Assembly: GCF_039696035.1 (NCBI RefSeq)
Contig: NZ_CP155567.1
Coordinates: forward strand, 4,335,001 to 4,399,000
Origin: Microbulbifer sp. SAOS-129_SWC
GTDB taxonomy: Bacteria; Pseudomonadota; Gammaproteobacteria; Pseudomonadales; Cellvibrionaceae
DNA length: 64,000 nt
Reading direction: 5' to 3'
Below, piece by piece: positions 1 to 7,471 of this stretch. Both the position numbers and the translations under genes were made by a program. The number at the start of each line of letters is the position of its first letter. Position 1 is the stretch's first letter. The notes under the pieces are model-generated. The model was not told where the DNA came from, did not search any database, and was given only the letters and a program-made list of their open reading frames with translations.

Positions 1-221
1 TCCTCTAACAGCATGTGTAACGCTGTTTCAACAGCCCTAGCATCCTGATGCTCCCATGCCGCGACACACTGGGCTTTGATAGGAGATTTAGTGTTACTAA
101 TTTGCTGAAGCCGCGAGCTTAATGTAGCGTTTCCAGCACCAGTAATTCCGACTTTTTTGTACGGAATGTCTATGTGACCACCAATATCAATATGGCGCAT
201 CACGTAAATTACTGTATGCAT
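1..221 (-). CDS. GIY-YIG/T5orf172-like protein, integron cassette, C-terminus outside window
   Basis: This gene starts at the ATG read from 221 after a GAGAGA Shine-Dalgarno and runs off the left edge, so only the first 73 residues are visible. It contains IPYKKVGITGAGNATLSSRLQQ-type sequence (shown here only in part as YKKVGIT ... LSSRLQQIS), which matches the start of the T5orf172/MUG113 branch of the GIY-YIG nuclease superfamily, where a strand-K-x-G-x-T segment is followed by RL-x-QL. Those families are seen in phage and mobile DNA. The next attC (253-396) lies just upstream, so it is a cassette gene. Without the rest of the domain, nuclease activity cannot be judged. Confidence 0.6.
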   Translation of the reverse strand, partial: MHTVIYVMRHIDIGGHIDIPYKKVGITGAGNATLSSRLQQISNTKSPIKAQCVAAWEHQDARAVETALHMLLE

Positions 222-252
222 AATCTCTCTCATCGTTTGAATGGTGCTGACA

Positions 253-396
253 CGTAACGCCGCCAGCGGGGGCAGCTTACCTTGTGCGCCATTTGCGCAA
301 AATGGGAGCGAAGCGACCCGCGCAAAAGGTGCACAAAGTAAGACGTCCCGCGGAGGCCCGAAGGGCCGTAGCTTTACTGCCTGTGATTGTTAGGAA
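253..396 (-). repeat. attC recombination site (long type)
   Basis: On the minus strand it runs from CCTAAC to GCGTTACG, with a long internal inverted repeat containing GCGCAAAAGGTGCAC and CCCGCGGAGGCCCG. Its body is nearly the same as those of the attC sites at 7472-7615 and 8010-8153. The right-hand core is GTTACGT, a poor fit to GTTRRRY. Confidence 0.85.
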
Positions 397-400
397 TACA

Positions 401-679
401 TTACTCTGCATGGCCCGCTACCCTTAATTTGCGGTTAACCGCCATACATTGCTCCCAAAGACTTCCGCTTGATACACCCCAGGCATCTTGGCCTCGAACA
501 AGCCCCTTAATCGCAGGGCTTTTATTTCCTGCTTTGATTTCAGATCTGGTTGTTTGGAAGTACTTGAGAATTGCCATTCTAGATTCTTCAGTCCATGAAT
601 GTGCACAATCATCCTTACTTAGAGGATTGGATAGCTCGTTGATGATTTTATCCAACGATTCCATCTCTGTGCGATACAT
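401..679 (-). CDS. Hypothetical small cassette protein
   Basis: Single gene between two attC sites. The start is taken at the ATG read from 679 (MYRTEMES...); an internal ATG at 664 is also possible, while the longer reading from 706 would begin inside the attC and is rejected. The product, about 92 residues, is soluble and looks mostly helical with a charged N-terminal half (SLDKIINEL, SWTEESRMAILKYFQTT) and ends KLRVAGHAE. No signal peptide or known motif is seen. The size and helical make-up resemble small antitoxin or immunity proteins, but nothing here proves that. Confidence 0.6.
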   Translation of the reverse strand: MYRTEMESLDKIINELSNPLSKDDCAHSWTEESRMAILKYFQTTRSEIKAGNKSPAIKGLVRGQDAWGVSSGSLWEQCMAVNRKLRVAGHAE

Positions 680-688
680 TCCCAGTAT

Positions 689-772
689 TCCTAACGCCCG
701 CAGCACGCGTGGATTTTTAATGGAGGCGCAGCCACAATTAAAAAGCCGTCGCTTTGCCTGCGATTGTTAGTT
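689..772 (-). repeat. attC recombination site (short type)
   Basis: Bounded by CTAACGCCCG at 691 and GATTGTTAGT at 763-771, with an imperfect inverted repeat between (GGATTTTTAAT / ATTAAAAAGCC). It holds the stop codon of the next gene. Confidence 0.85.
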
Positions 773-1285
773 TTCATTTCCAAGTGCATAAACATCAACG
801 CGCTCCCCAAATATTACAGACTGAGCCAATTCACTAGTTTTCGAAAGAGCTCCCCTCAAATCGTCGATTGAGCCTACTGCGGCTGATATTGCCTGCTCGC
901 GCGAATACGACGAAGTTATCGAAATGAACCGTTCCTCCATGGAGTCCATTGAGTTATCAACGACCCTCAACCTTTCATGGATGATATGAAGGCAGTCCCT
1001 TTCCCACTCTTTTAGAATCTCCGGCGTCTCTATAATTATTCGTGAATATATATCCCGAGGGAAGCGGGTTGATTGAGTTGGCATAACACGCTCGGCCTTA
1101 AAGTGGCTCTCAGCCTGATTCAAAACGTCCACCTTGCTTGGCACCATACGTATGATTGATTGGAGCTCTGCTACAAGAGACTTCCGAAGGCGGATTCTTA
1201 ATCTATGCCGCTTTAGCCATTGCGCACCCTCGGCCAAAACAAACCCCAATACAACACCGAGAAGTGACCATATTGCTTCCATCAT
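767..1285 (-). CDS. Membrane-anchored hypothetical cassette protein
   Basis: Start chosen at the ATG read from 1285 (MMEAIWSLLG), preceded by CCGGAGAG at a suitable distance; the upstream reading frame continues into an attC and is not used. The product of 172 residues has one hydrophobic segment at about residues 3-20 (IWSLLGVVLGFVLAEGAQWL) followed by a basic stretch (KRHRLRIRLRK), so the rest should face the cytoplasm. The remainder is helical with many acidic and basic residues. The TAG stop lies in the core of the downstream attC. Function unknown. Confidence 0.7.
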   Translation of the reverse strand: MMEAIWSLLGVVLGFVLAEGAQWLKRHRLRIRLRKSLVAELQSIIRMVPSKVDVLNQAESHFKAERVMPTQSTRFPRDIYSRIIIETPEILKEWERDCLHIIHERLRVVDNSMDSMEERFISITSSYSREQAISAAVGSIDDLRGALSKTSELAQSVIFGERVDVYALGNEN

Positions 1286-1305
1286 TCGATGACTCTCCGG
1301 TGGAA

Positions 1306-1395
1306 AGCTAACGCCCGCATTTGGGGCCGTAGTGAAGCGGAGCGAAACGAAGGTCCCAGCCCACGTAGTGGGCGACCAACATGCGCTTGTTAGGC
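1306..1395 (-). repeat. attC recombination site
   Basis: Bounded by GCTAACGCCCGC at 1307-1318 and GCTTGTTAGGC at 1385-1395. Inner palindrome: CCCAGCCCACGTAGTGGGCG. Both core sites fit the minus-strand orientation of the array. Confidence 0.88.
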
Positions 1396-2094
1396 CTTTG
1401 ATTTGCACCCATTTATTTTTTGTTCCAAGTTGCTTACCAATGGCTCTACTGAAACTAGTAGTTCTTGGATGTTACCAATAGTGCTTGGCAGCTTTTGTTC
1501 AATTATTGACTCCGAAATCATTACGTGAACTTCATCCGTTGTAATTGGATAGTTGCCACGTAATCCTTTAGTTATTAAGTCTTCGCCTGCCTTAATAGCC
1601 CAGTCACCAGAATATCCTATGTCTCCTCCGACATCTGTACGAAGACCACACTCAATCCTCTTGGTTTTAGGAATTTCCCAATATTCCTCCTTACACCATA
1701 GAAGCCTGTCGTACAGCTCTCTTAATCTCATGGCATTTATTTCATGACTGGCTGTACTTGCAGCTTCGACCAAAGAAGTGACGTGAACATTTGTCAGTGC
1801 CGCTGCCTCTATAGCGCCACTTTGAAATCCATTTTCTGCCAAGAGGATTCCGCGATCGGCCCCGGTATCATTAACTATTTCGCGAAGTCCAAGTACATGG
1901 AGTTTAGAAACTTTGGACTTCCAGTGTTTACACTCAACAAGCCAGGTTATATCAAAACCAGCATGGTGTGATTTTACCAATACATCAATATCGTGTTTTG
2001 TTCTTGCTCCTTGGATAGTAACGTCAGTCTCGGCTTCCAAACCGAGAGAGCGGAAAAATTCAGTAGCTTCTTCTTGATAATCTTTCCAATCCAA
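1390..2094 (-). CDS. Mrr-like restriction endonuclease-type protein (PD-(D/E)XK), cassette gene
   Basis: Predicted DNA-cleaving protein of the Mrr catalytic family (type IV restriction-like). Seen in the sequence: an N-terminal DWKDYQEEATEFFRSLG segment, then D37 in HDIDVLV, the E54-C-K56 motif in WLVECKHWKSKV, and a downstream V..L..I...GA..GILL..NGF..GA pattern, which together are typical of the fold. Start chosen as a TTG read from 2094, preceded by AAGGAG at 6 nt; the open frame continues into an IS end and has no other good start. The product is 234 residues; the C-terminal 100 match nothing I know. The IS3 element lies directly upstream, between the gene and its cassette border, leaving the ribosome site intact. 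Confidence 0.75.
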   Translation of the reverse strand: MDWKDYQEEATEFFRSLGLEAETDVTIQGARTKHDIDVLVKSHHAGFDITWLVECKHWKSKVSKLHVLGLREIVNDTGADRGILLAENGFQSGAIEAAALTNVHVTSLVEAASTASHEINAMRLRELYDRLLWCKEEYWEIPKTKRIECGLRTDVGGDIGYSGDWAIKAGEDLITKGLRGNYPITTDEVHVMISESIIEQKLPSTIGNIQELLVSVEPLVSNLEQKINGCKSKA

Positions 2095-2159
2095 GTAAGT
2101 CTCCTTATGCACCGGATGAACTATGTAGGCTGATCTTCCCCGCCAAAAGTAGACACTAC

Positions 2160-3032
2160 TTAGGCACACATCCGATGATGATCCTGCTCGAATGCATTTG
2201 GGCTCTTATATCCCAAAGTACTGTGTCGACGGTGGCTGTTGTAGAAAAGCTCGATATAGTCAAAGACGCAGGAATATGCTTCCTTCTTCGTCGTGACATC
2301 TTCGGCATAGAGCGCTTCCACTTTGAAGCGCGCGAAAAATGACTCCATCGCTGCATTATCCCAGCAATTGCCCTTACGGCTCATGCTAGGCCTGATCCCT
2401 TCATCGAGCAATAGCGCCTGGTACTCTCCAGAGCGATACTGGACACCTCTATCTGAATGTAGAATCAAGCCAGGTTCTACTTTACGTGAGGCCACGGCCA
2501 TCTCGAAGGCGTCGATAATCAGCTGGTTAGTCATCGTGGAATCGAGCGACCAGCCAACTATTTTACGTGAGAACAAGTCCATAATCACCGCAAGATACAC
2601 AAAACCCTTTTCAACTTTGATGTAAGTGATATCGGACACCCACTTTTCATCAGGCTTGCCGGCCTGAAATCGACGTCTCAGCAGGTTATCGCTGACATTG
2701 TTGTTGGCCAACACGTTGGGAAAGTATTTGTAACCCTTACCGTTCCTTGCCTTAAGTCCTTATTTTGCCATCAGTTTTGCAACTGTATTCTCGCTAATCG
2801 GCAGTCCGCTCTCGTTGATCTCTACTGTCATCCTGGGAGAGCCATAACGAGATTTGAAGCGGGAAAATAGGTTAACCAAGAGGCGTTCCGCTTCCAGCTT
2901 CCTCTCGTCCCTGGCACTGGGACCACGCCTCCGCCACTTGTAGTAACCAGATCGGCTAACCTTTGACCAGCGACACATCTTTGAGATCGCATACTCGCCG
3001 CGGAGAGAATCGATAAAGGCGTACTTCACCAT
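2160..3032 (-). pseudogene. IS3-family transposase OrfB (DDE integrase core) with in-frame stop
   Basis: Begins MVKYAFIDSLRGEYAISKMC. Codon 91 is TAA (2760-2762), after which the frame continues through the rve catalytic core: D in WVSDITYIKV, D in LILHSDRGVQY and E in NAAMESFFARFK. All three catalytic residues persist, so loss of function comes from the stop codons. Both stops in the element can be explained by one C-to-T change each (inference). Confidence 0.87.
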
Positions 3033-3343
3033 TTGTCTCTGCTGAAGTACGCCGTCGCCTTTTTTAAGAATTCATTCTCTTCTTTAAGGTCGCTCACCTG
3101 CCGCCTTAGCTTACGGATCTCTTCACTTTCTCCCATTGAATATTCCACCCCATTCAAACTATTGAATTGCTTCTCCGACAGCCGCTTGTACTGGCGGCGC
3201 CAGTTGTATATCTGCCCGGGGTGTATGCCACGATCTTTGGCTACTTCCGCTGCGCTTACGTTGGGGTCTTCAGATCAACGTACTGCTTCTCGGCGGAAAT
3301 CTTCGGTGTAGTGGTTGTATTTGTTCTTACGCTTCTTGCTCAT
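3026..3343 (-). pseudogene. IS3-family transposase OrfA with in-frame stop
   Basis: Reads MSKKRKNKYNHYTEDFRREA..., the helix-turn-helix subunit that binds IS ends, with a leucine-rich coiled segment near the end (EIRKLRRQVSDLKEENEFL). Codon 23 is TGA (3275-3277) where the context suggests an original CGA for Arg. The full frame would give 105 residues and ends in the ATGGTGA overlap with orfB. Confidence 0.85.
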
Positions 3344-3401
3344 AATCAAGCACCTCTTTAGTTGGTAATGAGGTGTCTACTTTTGGTGGGGAAGTTGGAC
3401 G

Positions 3402-3493
3402 CTTAACGCCCACAGCACGGGCGGCCGGAGCGCAGCGTAGGCCGTCCCGCGGAGGCCCGCCGGGCCGCAGCAAAGTGCCTGTGATTGTTAAGC
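3402..3493 (-). repeat. attC recombination site, identical copy at 9657-9748
   Basis: Runs from GCTTAACGCCC to GATTGTTAAGC, with inner CGCGGAGGCCCGCCGGGCCGC. Same sequence as the site at 9657-9748, as expected for a duplicated cassette. Confidence 0.9.
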
Positions 3494-3859
3494 ATTGAAC
3501 GCTCTCCGCTCTTCACTGAAGTCCATTCCCTTGCCACCTTGAGTACAGCCAGGAAATACCCATCCGCGAATAAATATCTCTCTATACTCATTTGCCAATG
3601 TTTGTGACATACCACTGTACCGAAAAGCTACTTTAGTTGGGTGTCCCCCATTGCGAGGCACATTAAATGTGAATTCAATGCTGCAGTGATCGCACTTCAG
3701 GTAAATCGGCTCAAAGACAGCTATGGGGAGTAGTTGCCCCGAATTATCCCTTTGCTCCTTGCCGCACTCTTGAACTTGAACAATCTCTTTATCTAGAGGG
3801 ATTGTGCTAGCCATCAGTAGGCTTGGAATGAAGACAAATATCAGTGGTAAGAATTTCAT
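3488..3859 (-). CDS. Secreted hypothetical cassette protein (copy 1)
   Basis: 123 residues with an N-terminal signal peptide (MKFLPLIFVFIPSLLMAST). The mature part has Cys pairs in VQECGKEQ, LKCDHCSIEF and FPGCTQGG, so a disulphide or metal-holding periplasmic protein is possible. The sequence GGHPTKVAFRYSGMSQ is the most distinctive stretch. The TAA stop lies in the attC core. A second copy of the whole cassette is at 9743-10114; the two proteins differ only at residue 46 (Ile here, Met there). I do not recognise the family. Confidence 0.75.
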   Translation of the reverse strand: MKFLPLIFVFIPSLLMASTIPLDKEIVQVQECGKEQRDNSGQLLPIAVFEPIYLKCDHCSIEFTFNVPRNGGHPTKVAFRYSGMSQTLANEYREIFIRGWVFPGCTQGGKGMDFSEERRAFNA

Positions 3860-3870
3860 CGCTAATGATG

Positions 3871-3953
3871 CTTAACGCCGCGGTTTGGGGCTGACATGGA
3901 GCGCCAGCGGAATGGCGGTCCCAGCCGAAGGCGACAACACCGCCTTGTTAAGC
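3871..3953 (-). repeat. attC recombination site
   Basis: Bounded by CTTAACGCCG at 3871 and CGCCTTGTTAAGC ending at 3953. Inner repeat: GGAGCGCCAGCGGAATGGCG and GGTCCCAGCC. Confidence 0.87.
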
Positions 3954-4910
3954 TTGGTCCTGCTCACAACCCTCAGGCTCTTTCTCTAAAGATTGAATTG
4001 CTGCCTCCAAGAAATGATCTGGGATTTTTGGATCTAGCCCCAACTGCTGCCATTTTATAAAGGTGGCTATAACAAAGTTTTGCAGCCACATGGTTGACTC
4101 CAGATCAAATACCTTGCCAGCATATGTATCATAATGCTGATTTCCTCCGACCATAATATGAACAAACGGCGATGAATCTTTGTACTTTTTGTAGTCACTC
4201 AAGTTGACACCTGATGCTAATAAAGCAGAAAAGTGTTCAGACTCATCTACTCTCTTTAGTGTCTTTCTAAAAGCATCTTGAAGGTCGCGACTAATACCTG
4301 AATGCCCTAAGCTAGATGTAATAAAAAACTCCGAACTTGAATTTGGTATGAAACTTGAAACAGATAAGGAGGCATACTCAAATGCACCTGCCGCAAGACA
4401 GGAGGCTGAATTATAGTCTCCATCTTCCAAATCTTTCTGAGACTTTTCAAGGAACTTCCTTAGACCTTCGTCATCAATAAACGATATACGACTAACTTGA
4501 TCAAAGTCTATTTCGAAATAGCTATCAAATACTCTTTTTAAAAAACGGTAAGAAAACAGGCGCCAATCATCCATGCTACTCTCATCTGGTTCAATAACGT
4601 GATGCTGAACCATATTTCTCATTAGATTGAGGTTCCTTATTTCCTGCCTGTAAGGAAGCTTTAAGCCTCTATCTTTAAAGTCTTGAAATTGATCTACTTC
4701 ATTGAGCATGGATTCAAAGTCAATATTTAATGTTTTTTCATTTCTAATTTCGTATTTTAGTAATATTGATTTGACCGCTATTTCGATTGATATGTGAAAA
4801 TTATGAACCGCCATCATCTTATTTAATGGGTCGCTCTTCCTCGAACTTTCAATTCCATTTAGATGGAATTCTTTAGCTAAAAGAACCCTCTTCTGTATTA
4901 CGTCTTCCAT
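3948..4910 (-). CDS. HEPN-motif protein, integron cassette
   Basis: A 320-residue soluble, helical protein. At residues 98-103 it has RNMVQH, the R-x4-H signature of HEPN ribonuclease-like domains, preceded by a long helix holding HNFHISIEIAVKSILL (about 36-51), the usual N-terminal helix of such folds. HEPN proteins act as RNases in toxin-antitoxin, abortive-infection and CRISPR systems; whether this one cuts RNA is inference. The remaining 200 residues (IDDEGLRKFLEKSQKDL onward) resemble nothing I recognise and may be a sensing domain. Start is the ATG read from 4910, with only a weak ribosome site. The DNA is AT-rich compared with the flanking chromosome. No partner antitoxin gene shares the cassette. 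Confidence 0.65.
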   Translation of the reverse strand: MEDVIQKRVLLAKEFHLNGIESSRKSDPLNKMMAVHNFHISIEIAVKSILLKYEIRNEKTLNIDFESMLNEVDQFQDFKDRGLKLPYRQEIRNLNLMRNMVQHHVIEPDESSMDDWRLFSYRFLKRVFDSYFEIDFDQVSRISFIDDEGLRKFLEKSQKDLEDGDYNSASCLAAGAFEYASLSVSSFIPNSSSEFFITSSLGHSGISRDLQDAFRKTLKRVDESEHFSALLASGVNLSDYKKYKDSSPFVHIMVGGNQHYDTYAGKVFDLESTMWLQNFVIATFIKWQQLGLDPKIPDHFLEAAIQSLEKEPEGCEQDQA

Positions 4911-4933
4911 AAATTTATTTCTCGGATTAGTAG

Positions 4934-5010
4934 CTTAACGCCCGGCACACGCGCCGGTTTGGAGCCGCAAAGCGGCGGAAAAGCGGTCGCTTTGATACCG
5001 CTTGTTAGGA
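4934..5010 (-). repeat. attC recombination site (short type)
   Basis: Bounded by GCTTAACGCCCGG and CGCTTGTTAGGA. Inner palindrome: GGAGCCGCAAAGCGGCGG. The left core GTTAGGA read on the minus strand also gives the Shine-Dalgarno-like TAGGAG of the next cassette family at 5505. Confidence 0.87.
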
Positions 5011-5505
5011 GTTATTCCACTCGAACTCAAGCCCATCCAAGGGATGTACTATTCCTTGTGGCCCTTTGCAAAGTGCACCACCAGTTAATTTAAGCTTCGA
5101 ATCGAGGTAATCTATGTGAAACATCAAGCTCACCCCATCAATTTTCCGATTGGATTTGGGGATCGCTGTGGCAAGGAAATACATGTCCCTTATTCTCCCA
5201 CTTAAATAGTACTCGTCTATTTCCTGATCTTGCTCTTTGTGGATGTAGGAACCACTAACCAGCTCTCCTTTCTGCCGAAGAACCATTTTCATTAGCATTT
5301 CATTGTTCTTCATAAGCTCATCTATCTTATTCCCTTCGAATTTTGTCGCCTCCCAAGTGCCATCGATCCTGACACCCCGATAAATTTTATCTGCATACCA
5401 CGGGAGTATGACTTTCCGAATAAACTCACTAAGCGAAATGAAAATTGCTGTAGCAACCAAGCTGCTACCAATTCCTACAACTAATGAAACTCCGATTTCT
5501 TCCAA
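5005..5505 (-). CDS. Membrane protein with beta-rich C-terminal domain (possibly Cap15/S-2TM-beta-like)
   Basis: 166 residues. A hydrophobic segment at about 5-27 (GVSLVVGIGSSLVATAIFISL) and a following amphipathic helix lead into a beta-rich domain with RIDGTWEATKF, LRQKGELVSGSY, YYLSGRIRDMYFLATAI and KLKLTGG. This order of short strands after N-terminal membrane helices resembles the S-2TM-beta barrel proteins (Cap15 effectors of CBASS), but no cyclase gene is nearby and the match is by eye only. Start is a TTG read from 5505; its ribosome site TAGGAG comes from the attC core GTTAGGA, 6 nt ahead. Confidence 0.6.
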   Translation of the reverse strand: MEEIGVSLVVGIGSSLVATAIFISLSEFIRKVILPWYADKIYRGVRIDGTWEATKFEGNKIDELMKNNEMLMKMVLRQKGELVSGSYIHKEQDQEIDEYYLSGRIRDMYFLATAIPKSNRKIDGVSLMFHIDYLDSKLKLTGGALCKGPQGIVHPLDGLEFEWNNS

Positions 5506-5513
5506 CTTTAACT

Positions 5514-5632
5514 CCTAACGCCCAGCGCAGGCGCAGCCAGCGCGGAGCACGTTTTGTGTTAATTTTTGAGCGCCAGCGAGTAACACAAAAGGTGCGTAGC
5601 GTTGGTTGTCGCTCTGCCGCTGATTGTTAGGT
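5514..5632 (-). repeat. attC recombination site (long type)
   Basis: Bounded by CCTAACGCCC at 5514 and GATTGTTAGGT ending at 5632. Inner arms: CGTTTTGTGTTA and TAACACAAAAGGTGCG. Confidence 0.87.
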
Positions 5633-5635
5633 TTT

Positions 5636-6340
5636 TTACTCAAAGAGCCCTAAAAATAGCGACGCCGCAATTGATACAAAGAAACCTATTACCACTGCAA
5701 ATCGGAACTGATCCTGGGTCTGATACCGTCTGACACCCTGCCCAATTGCAAAATTAGCAACAGGAAAAAGGTAATTTTTCAGGTGAGTTAGCAGCTTGTG
5801 AGACAAGAAAAGAGCCAGAATGCCAAGGAGCAGAAAGCCAATCACTTTTGCGCTTTGCATAAACGTTAACGCAGTTTTTTGTGATTTAGATGAGTACATC
5901 ATGTCCGCAAACAAGTAAGCCAGAATAAGTGGAGCATAAAGCAGCCAAAAAACATCTACTCGACTGATAAAAGAGTACCAAGGTCTGATACCGCTAATAA
6001 TTTCCGGCATCTCATCACTGACTTTAGTGACCAACTCATCATTACCTGATGCCCAAACCGAAATCGTACGGAAACTATAGTCTTCAAACTCGATTCTAAC
6101 TCTATTATCACGCTCACTCGAATCCGCAGTAATATTGATCCGAACAATCTTTCTTTTCTCTGAGTTTTCAAAACTCACTAAATCTTCAATGTTATCAACT
6201 GTCCTCTCGACTTCATCGCTAAAGAGTACAGTAGCTGTAATATGGCAATCATAAGATTCCAGCTTTGCCCAAACTCTGCGCAAATCAGCCTCATGCAAAA
6301 CAAAGGCGTGATTGATTTTTGTATTATAAGTGGATTTCAA
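5636..6340 (-). CDS. Polytopic membrane cassette protein, function unknown
   Basis: 234 residues: a soluble N-terminal half (about 1-120, beta/alpha, with SFRTISVWASGNDELVTKVSDEM) followed by three likely membrane spans at about 129-147 (VFWLLYAPLILAYLFADMM), 160-180 (SAKVIGFLLLGILALFLSH) and 215-233 (FAVVIGFFVSIAASLFLGLF). The start is a TTG read from 6340 with AAAGGGG at 6-7 nt, much better than any ATG nearby. A cytoplasmic sensor-like domain plus short C-terminal membrane spans is a layout common among phage-defence effectors, but that reading is speculative. Confidence 0.68.
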   Translation of the reverse strand: MKSTYNTKINHAFVLHEADLRRVWAKLESYDCHITATVLFSDEVERTVDNIEDLVSFENSEKRKIVRINITADSSERDNRVRIEFEDYSFRTISVWASGNDELVTKVSDEMPEIISGIRPWYSFISRVDVFWLLYAPLILAYLFADMMYSSKSQKTALTFMQSAKVIGFLLLGILALFLSHKLLTHLKNYLFPVANFAIGQGVRRYQTQDQFRFAVVIGFFVSIAASLFLGLFE

Positions 6341-6386
6341 TTTTAACCCCTTTCTAAATTACCACTTTCTGTGGGTAACTCGGAAA

Positions 6387-6502
6387 CCTAACGCCTTGCT
6401 CAGCGGCGGCTTACTTTGTGTATTTTTTGCACGAAAATAGGTGCGCAGCGACCGTGTAAAAAGTGCACAAAGTAAGACGTCGGCTGCAGCAAATTGTTAG
6501 GT
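6387..6502 (-). repeat. attC recombination site (long type)
   Basis: Bounded by CCTAACGCCT and AATTGTTAGGT. Arms GGCTTACTTTGTG and CACAAAGTAAGACG form a long stem. Its body closely matches the site at 9105-9221. Confidence 0.88.
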
Positions 6503-6505
6503 GAA

Positions 6506-7033
6506 TTACGTGCAATCATGGCTAATGTACCACCCCGCACCAAGAGGTGTAATTTCGCTCGAGTAACTCGGTTTAACATCTGTTACGGGAACAGATTGAT
6601 CTCCATTTATGTTTATAGAAGTCAAACATCCGGAGACAGATAAACCACTACTATGAACTATAATGCGTGCCCAACTTGGATCTTTTGGACAATAGGAAAT
6701 TCTATTGGAACCGGTCTTTTCAAAGAGACTTAGATACTCTTGATAACGTTGATCTGAAAGACCTACCTCTTCAAGAACCTTTGCAAGTGAAATTTTGCGT
6801 TCGTAATTTCTATTTGTATTCCACTTCCCATTGTGCCGCCAATATTCTCCGATGTGATCGGCACCAACAGAGAAGCAAGGAATTGCCGAAGTATCCTCTT
6901 TGATCATTAGATAGAGACGTTCGAAAGAACTTTTGTTGTCGGCAAAACCTTGCTTGATTCCCTCTATGTCAGCGTCACCACCACAGCCAACCAACATAGA
7001 CATTAGAGCTATAAAGATGTAGCGAACTCTCAT
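6506..7033 (-). CDS. Lipoprotein, hypothetical cassette gene
   Basis: 175 residues with a signal sequence and lipobox (MRVRYIFIALMSMLVGCGGD; Cys near residue 17 would be the lipidated residue). The mature part carries Cys in IPCFSVG, SYCPKD, SGCLTS and HDCT, so two disulphides are likely in the periplasm. Start chosen at the ATG read from 7033: the cassette border GTTAGG lies 5 nt ahead and serves as ribosome site. A GTG two codons upstream is the alternative. No family recognised. Confidence 0.7.
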   Translation of the reverse strand: MRVRYIFIALMSMLVGCGGDADIEGIKQGFADNKSSFERLYLMIKEDTSAIPCFSVGADHIGEYWRHNGKWNTNRNYERKISLAKVLEEVGLSDQRYQEYLSLFEKTGSNRISYCPKDPSWARIIVHSSGLSVSGCLTSININGDQSVPVTDVKPSYSSEITPLGAGWYISHDCT

Positions 7034-7037
7034 ACTC

Positions 7038-7115
7038 ACCTAACGTCGCCCACAACGGCGAGCGCTTGCGCGAGTCCAGTAGCCGAAGGCTACGCGTTGA
7101 TGGGCCTTGTTATGA
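7038..7115 (-). repeat. attC recombination site (short type)
   Basis: Bounded by ACCTAACGTCGCC and GCCTTGTTATGA. Inner arms: AGTAGCCGAAGGCTACGCG. Confidence 0.85.
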
Positions 7116-7122
7116 GTTTTTA

Positions 7123-7458
7123 TCATAAACATGTTCCCGTACTGGAAACGGAGTAGCTTGATATTTTATCACTTGAGTCAACTTGTATAGCCAAGTAAAT
7201 AAACCACCTCGAACACACCAACCCATTGCCCTTGATCGATTCGAGGATAACTCCATTTTTATTCGGAAATGAATTTAATGGCACTCCGTTTTTGTTTTGC
7301 CAATCCAACAATTCTTTTCTCGTTTTTCCGACAGGCTGAAATTGTGCCAGCTTAGTTCGCCACGCCTGCTCCTTCGCCGCAACAGTATCATTAGCGGAAC
7401 AACTAACAATTATGAATAGAAGCGTTGAAAATATTATCCAATTTAAAACTTTGCTCAT
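7123..7458 (-). CDS. Small lipoprotein, hypothetical cassette gene
   Basis: 111 residues. Signal peptide with lipobox MSKVLNWIIFSTLLFIIVSCSAND (written to Cys20 as FIIVSC). The mature part is a small globular domain with GKTRKELLDWQNKNGVPLN and a C-terminal pair of Cys (GLVCSRWF, TGTCL). No known motif. Start ATG has GTGAGAA just ahead. The next attC lies downstream at 7038-7115. Confidence 0.7.
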   Translation of the reverse strand: MSKVLNWIIFSTLLFIIVSCSANDTVAAKEQAWRTKLAQFQPVGKTRKELLDWQNKNGVPLNSFPNKNGVILESIKGNGLVCSRWFIYLAIQVDSSDKISSYSVSSTGTCL

Positions 7459-7471
7459 TTCTCACTTGTAC

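Larger units (their letters stand above)
2135..3394 (-). mobile_element. IS3-family insertion sequence, inactivated
   Basis: About 1260 bp, bounded by 22-bp inverted repeats at 2135-2156 and 3373-3394 (CTTCCCCGCCAAAAGTAGAC... against CTTCCCCACCAAAAGTAGAC..., one mismatch). It carries overlapping orfA and orfB with an AAAAAAG slippery run (about 3060-3066), the layout of IS3-family elements that make a -1 frameshift fusion. Both frames contain a stop codon. No target duplication is clear: the flanks read GGCTGAT on the left and TTGGACG on the right, so the exact outer limits may be a few bases off. It is inserted between the attC at 3402 and the Mrr cassette gene. Confidence 0.85.

Noticed and set aside
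401..679. Tsi6-type immunity protein
   Set aside because: Only size and helical make-up are alike; no shared motif.
387..770. + strand frame of 127 codons over the first complete cassette
   Set aside because: It crosses an attC and runs against the array orientation; the minus-strand frame fits between attC sites.
2128..3400. Target-site duplication around the IS3 element
   Set aside because: Flanks GGCTGAT and TTGGACG do not repeat; the borders cannot be fixed from this alone.
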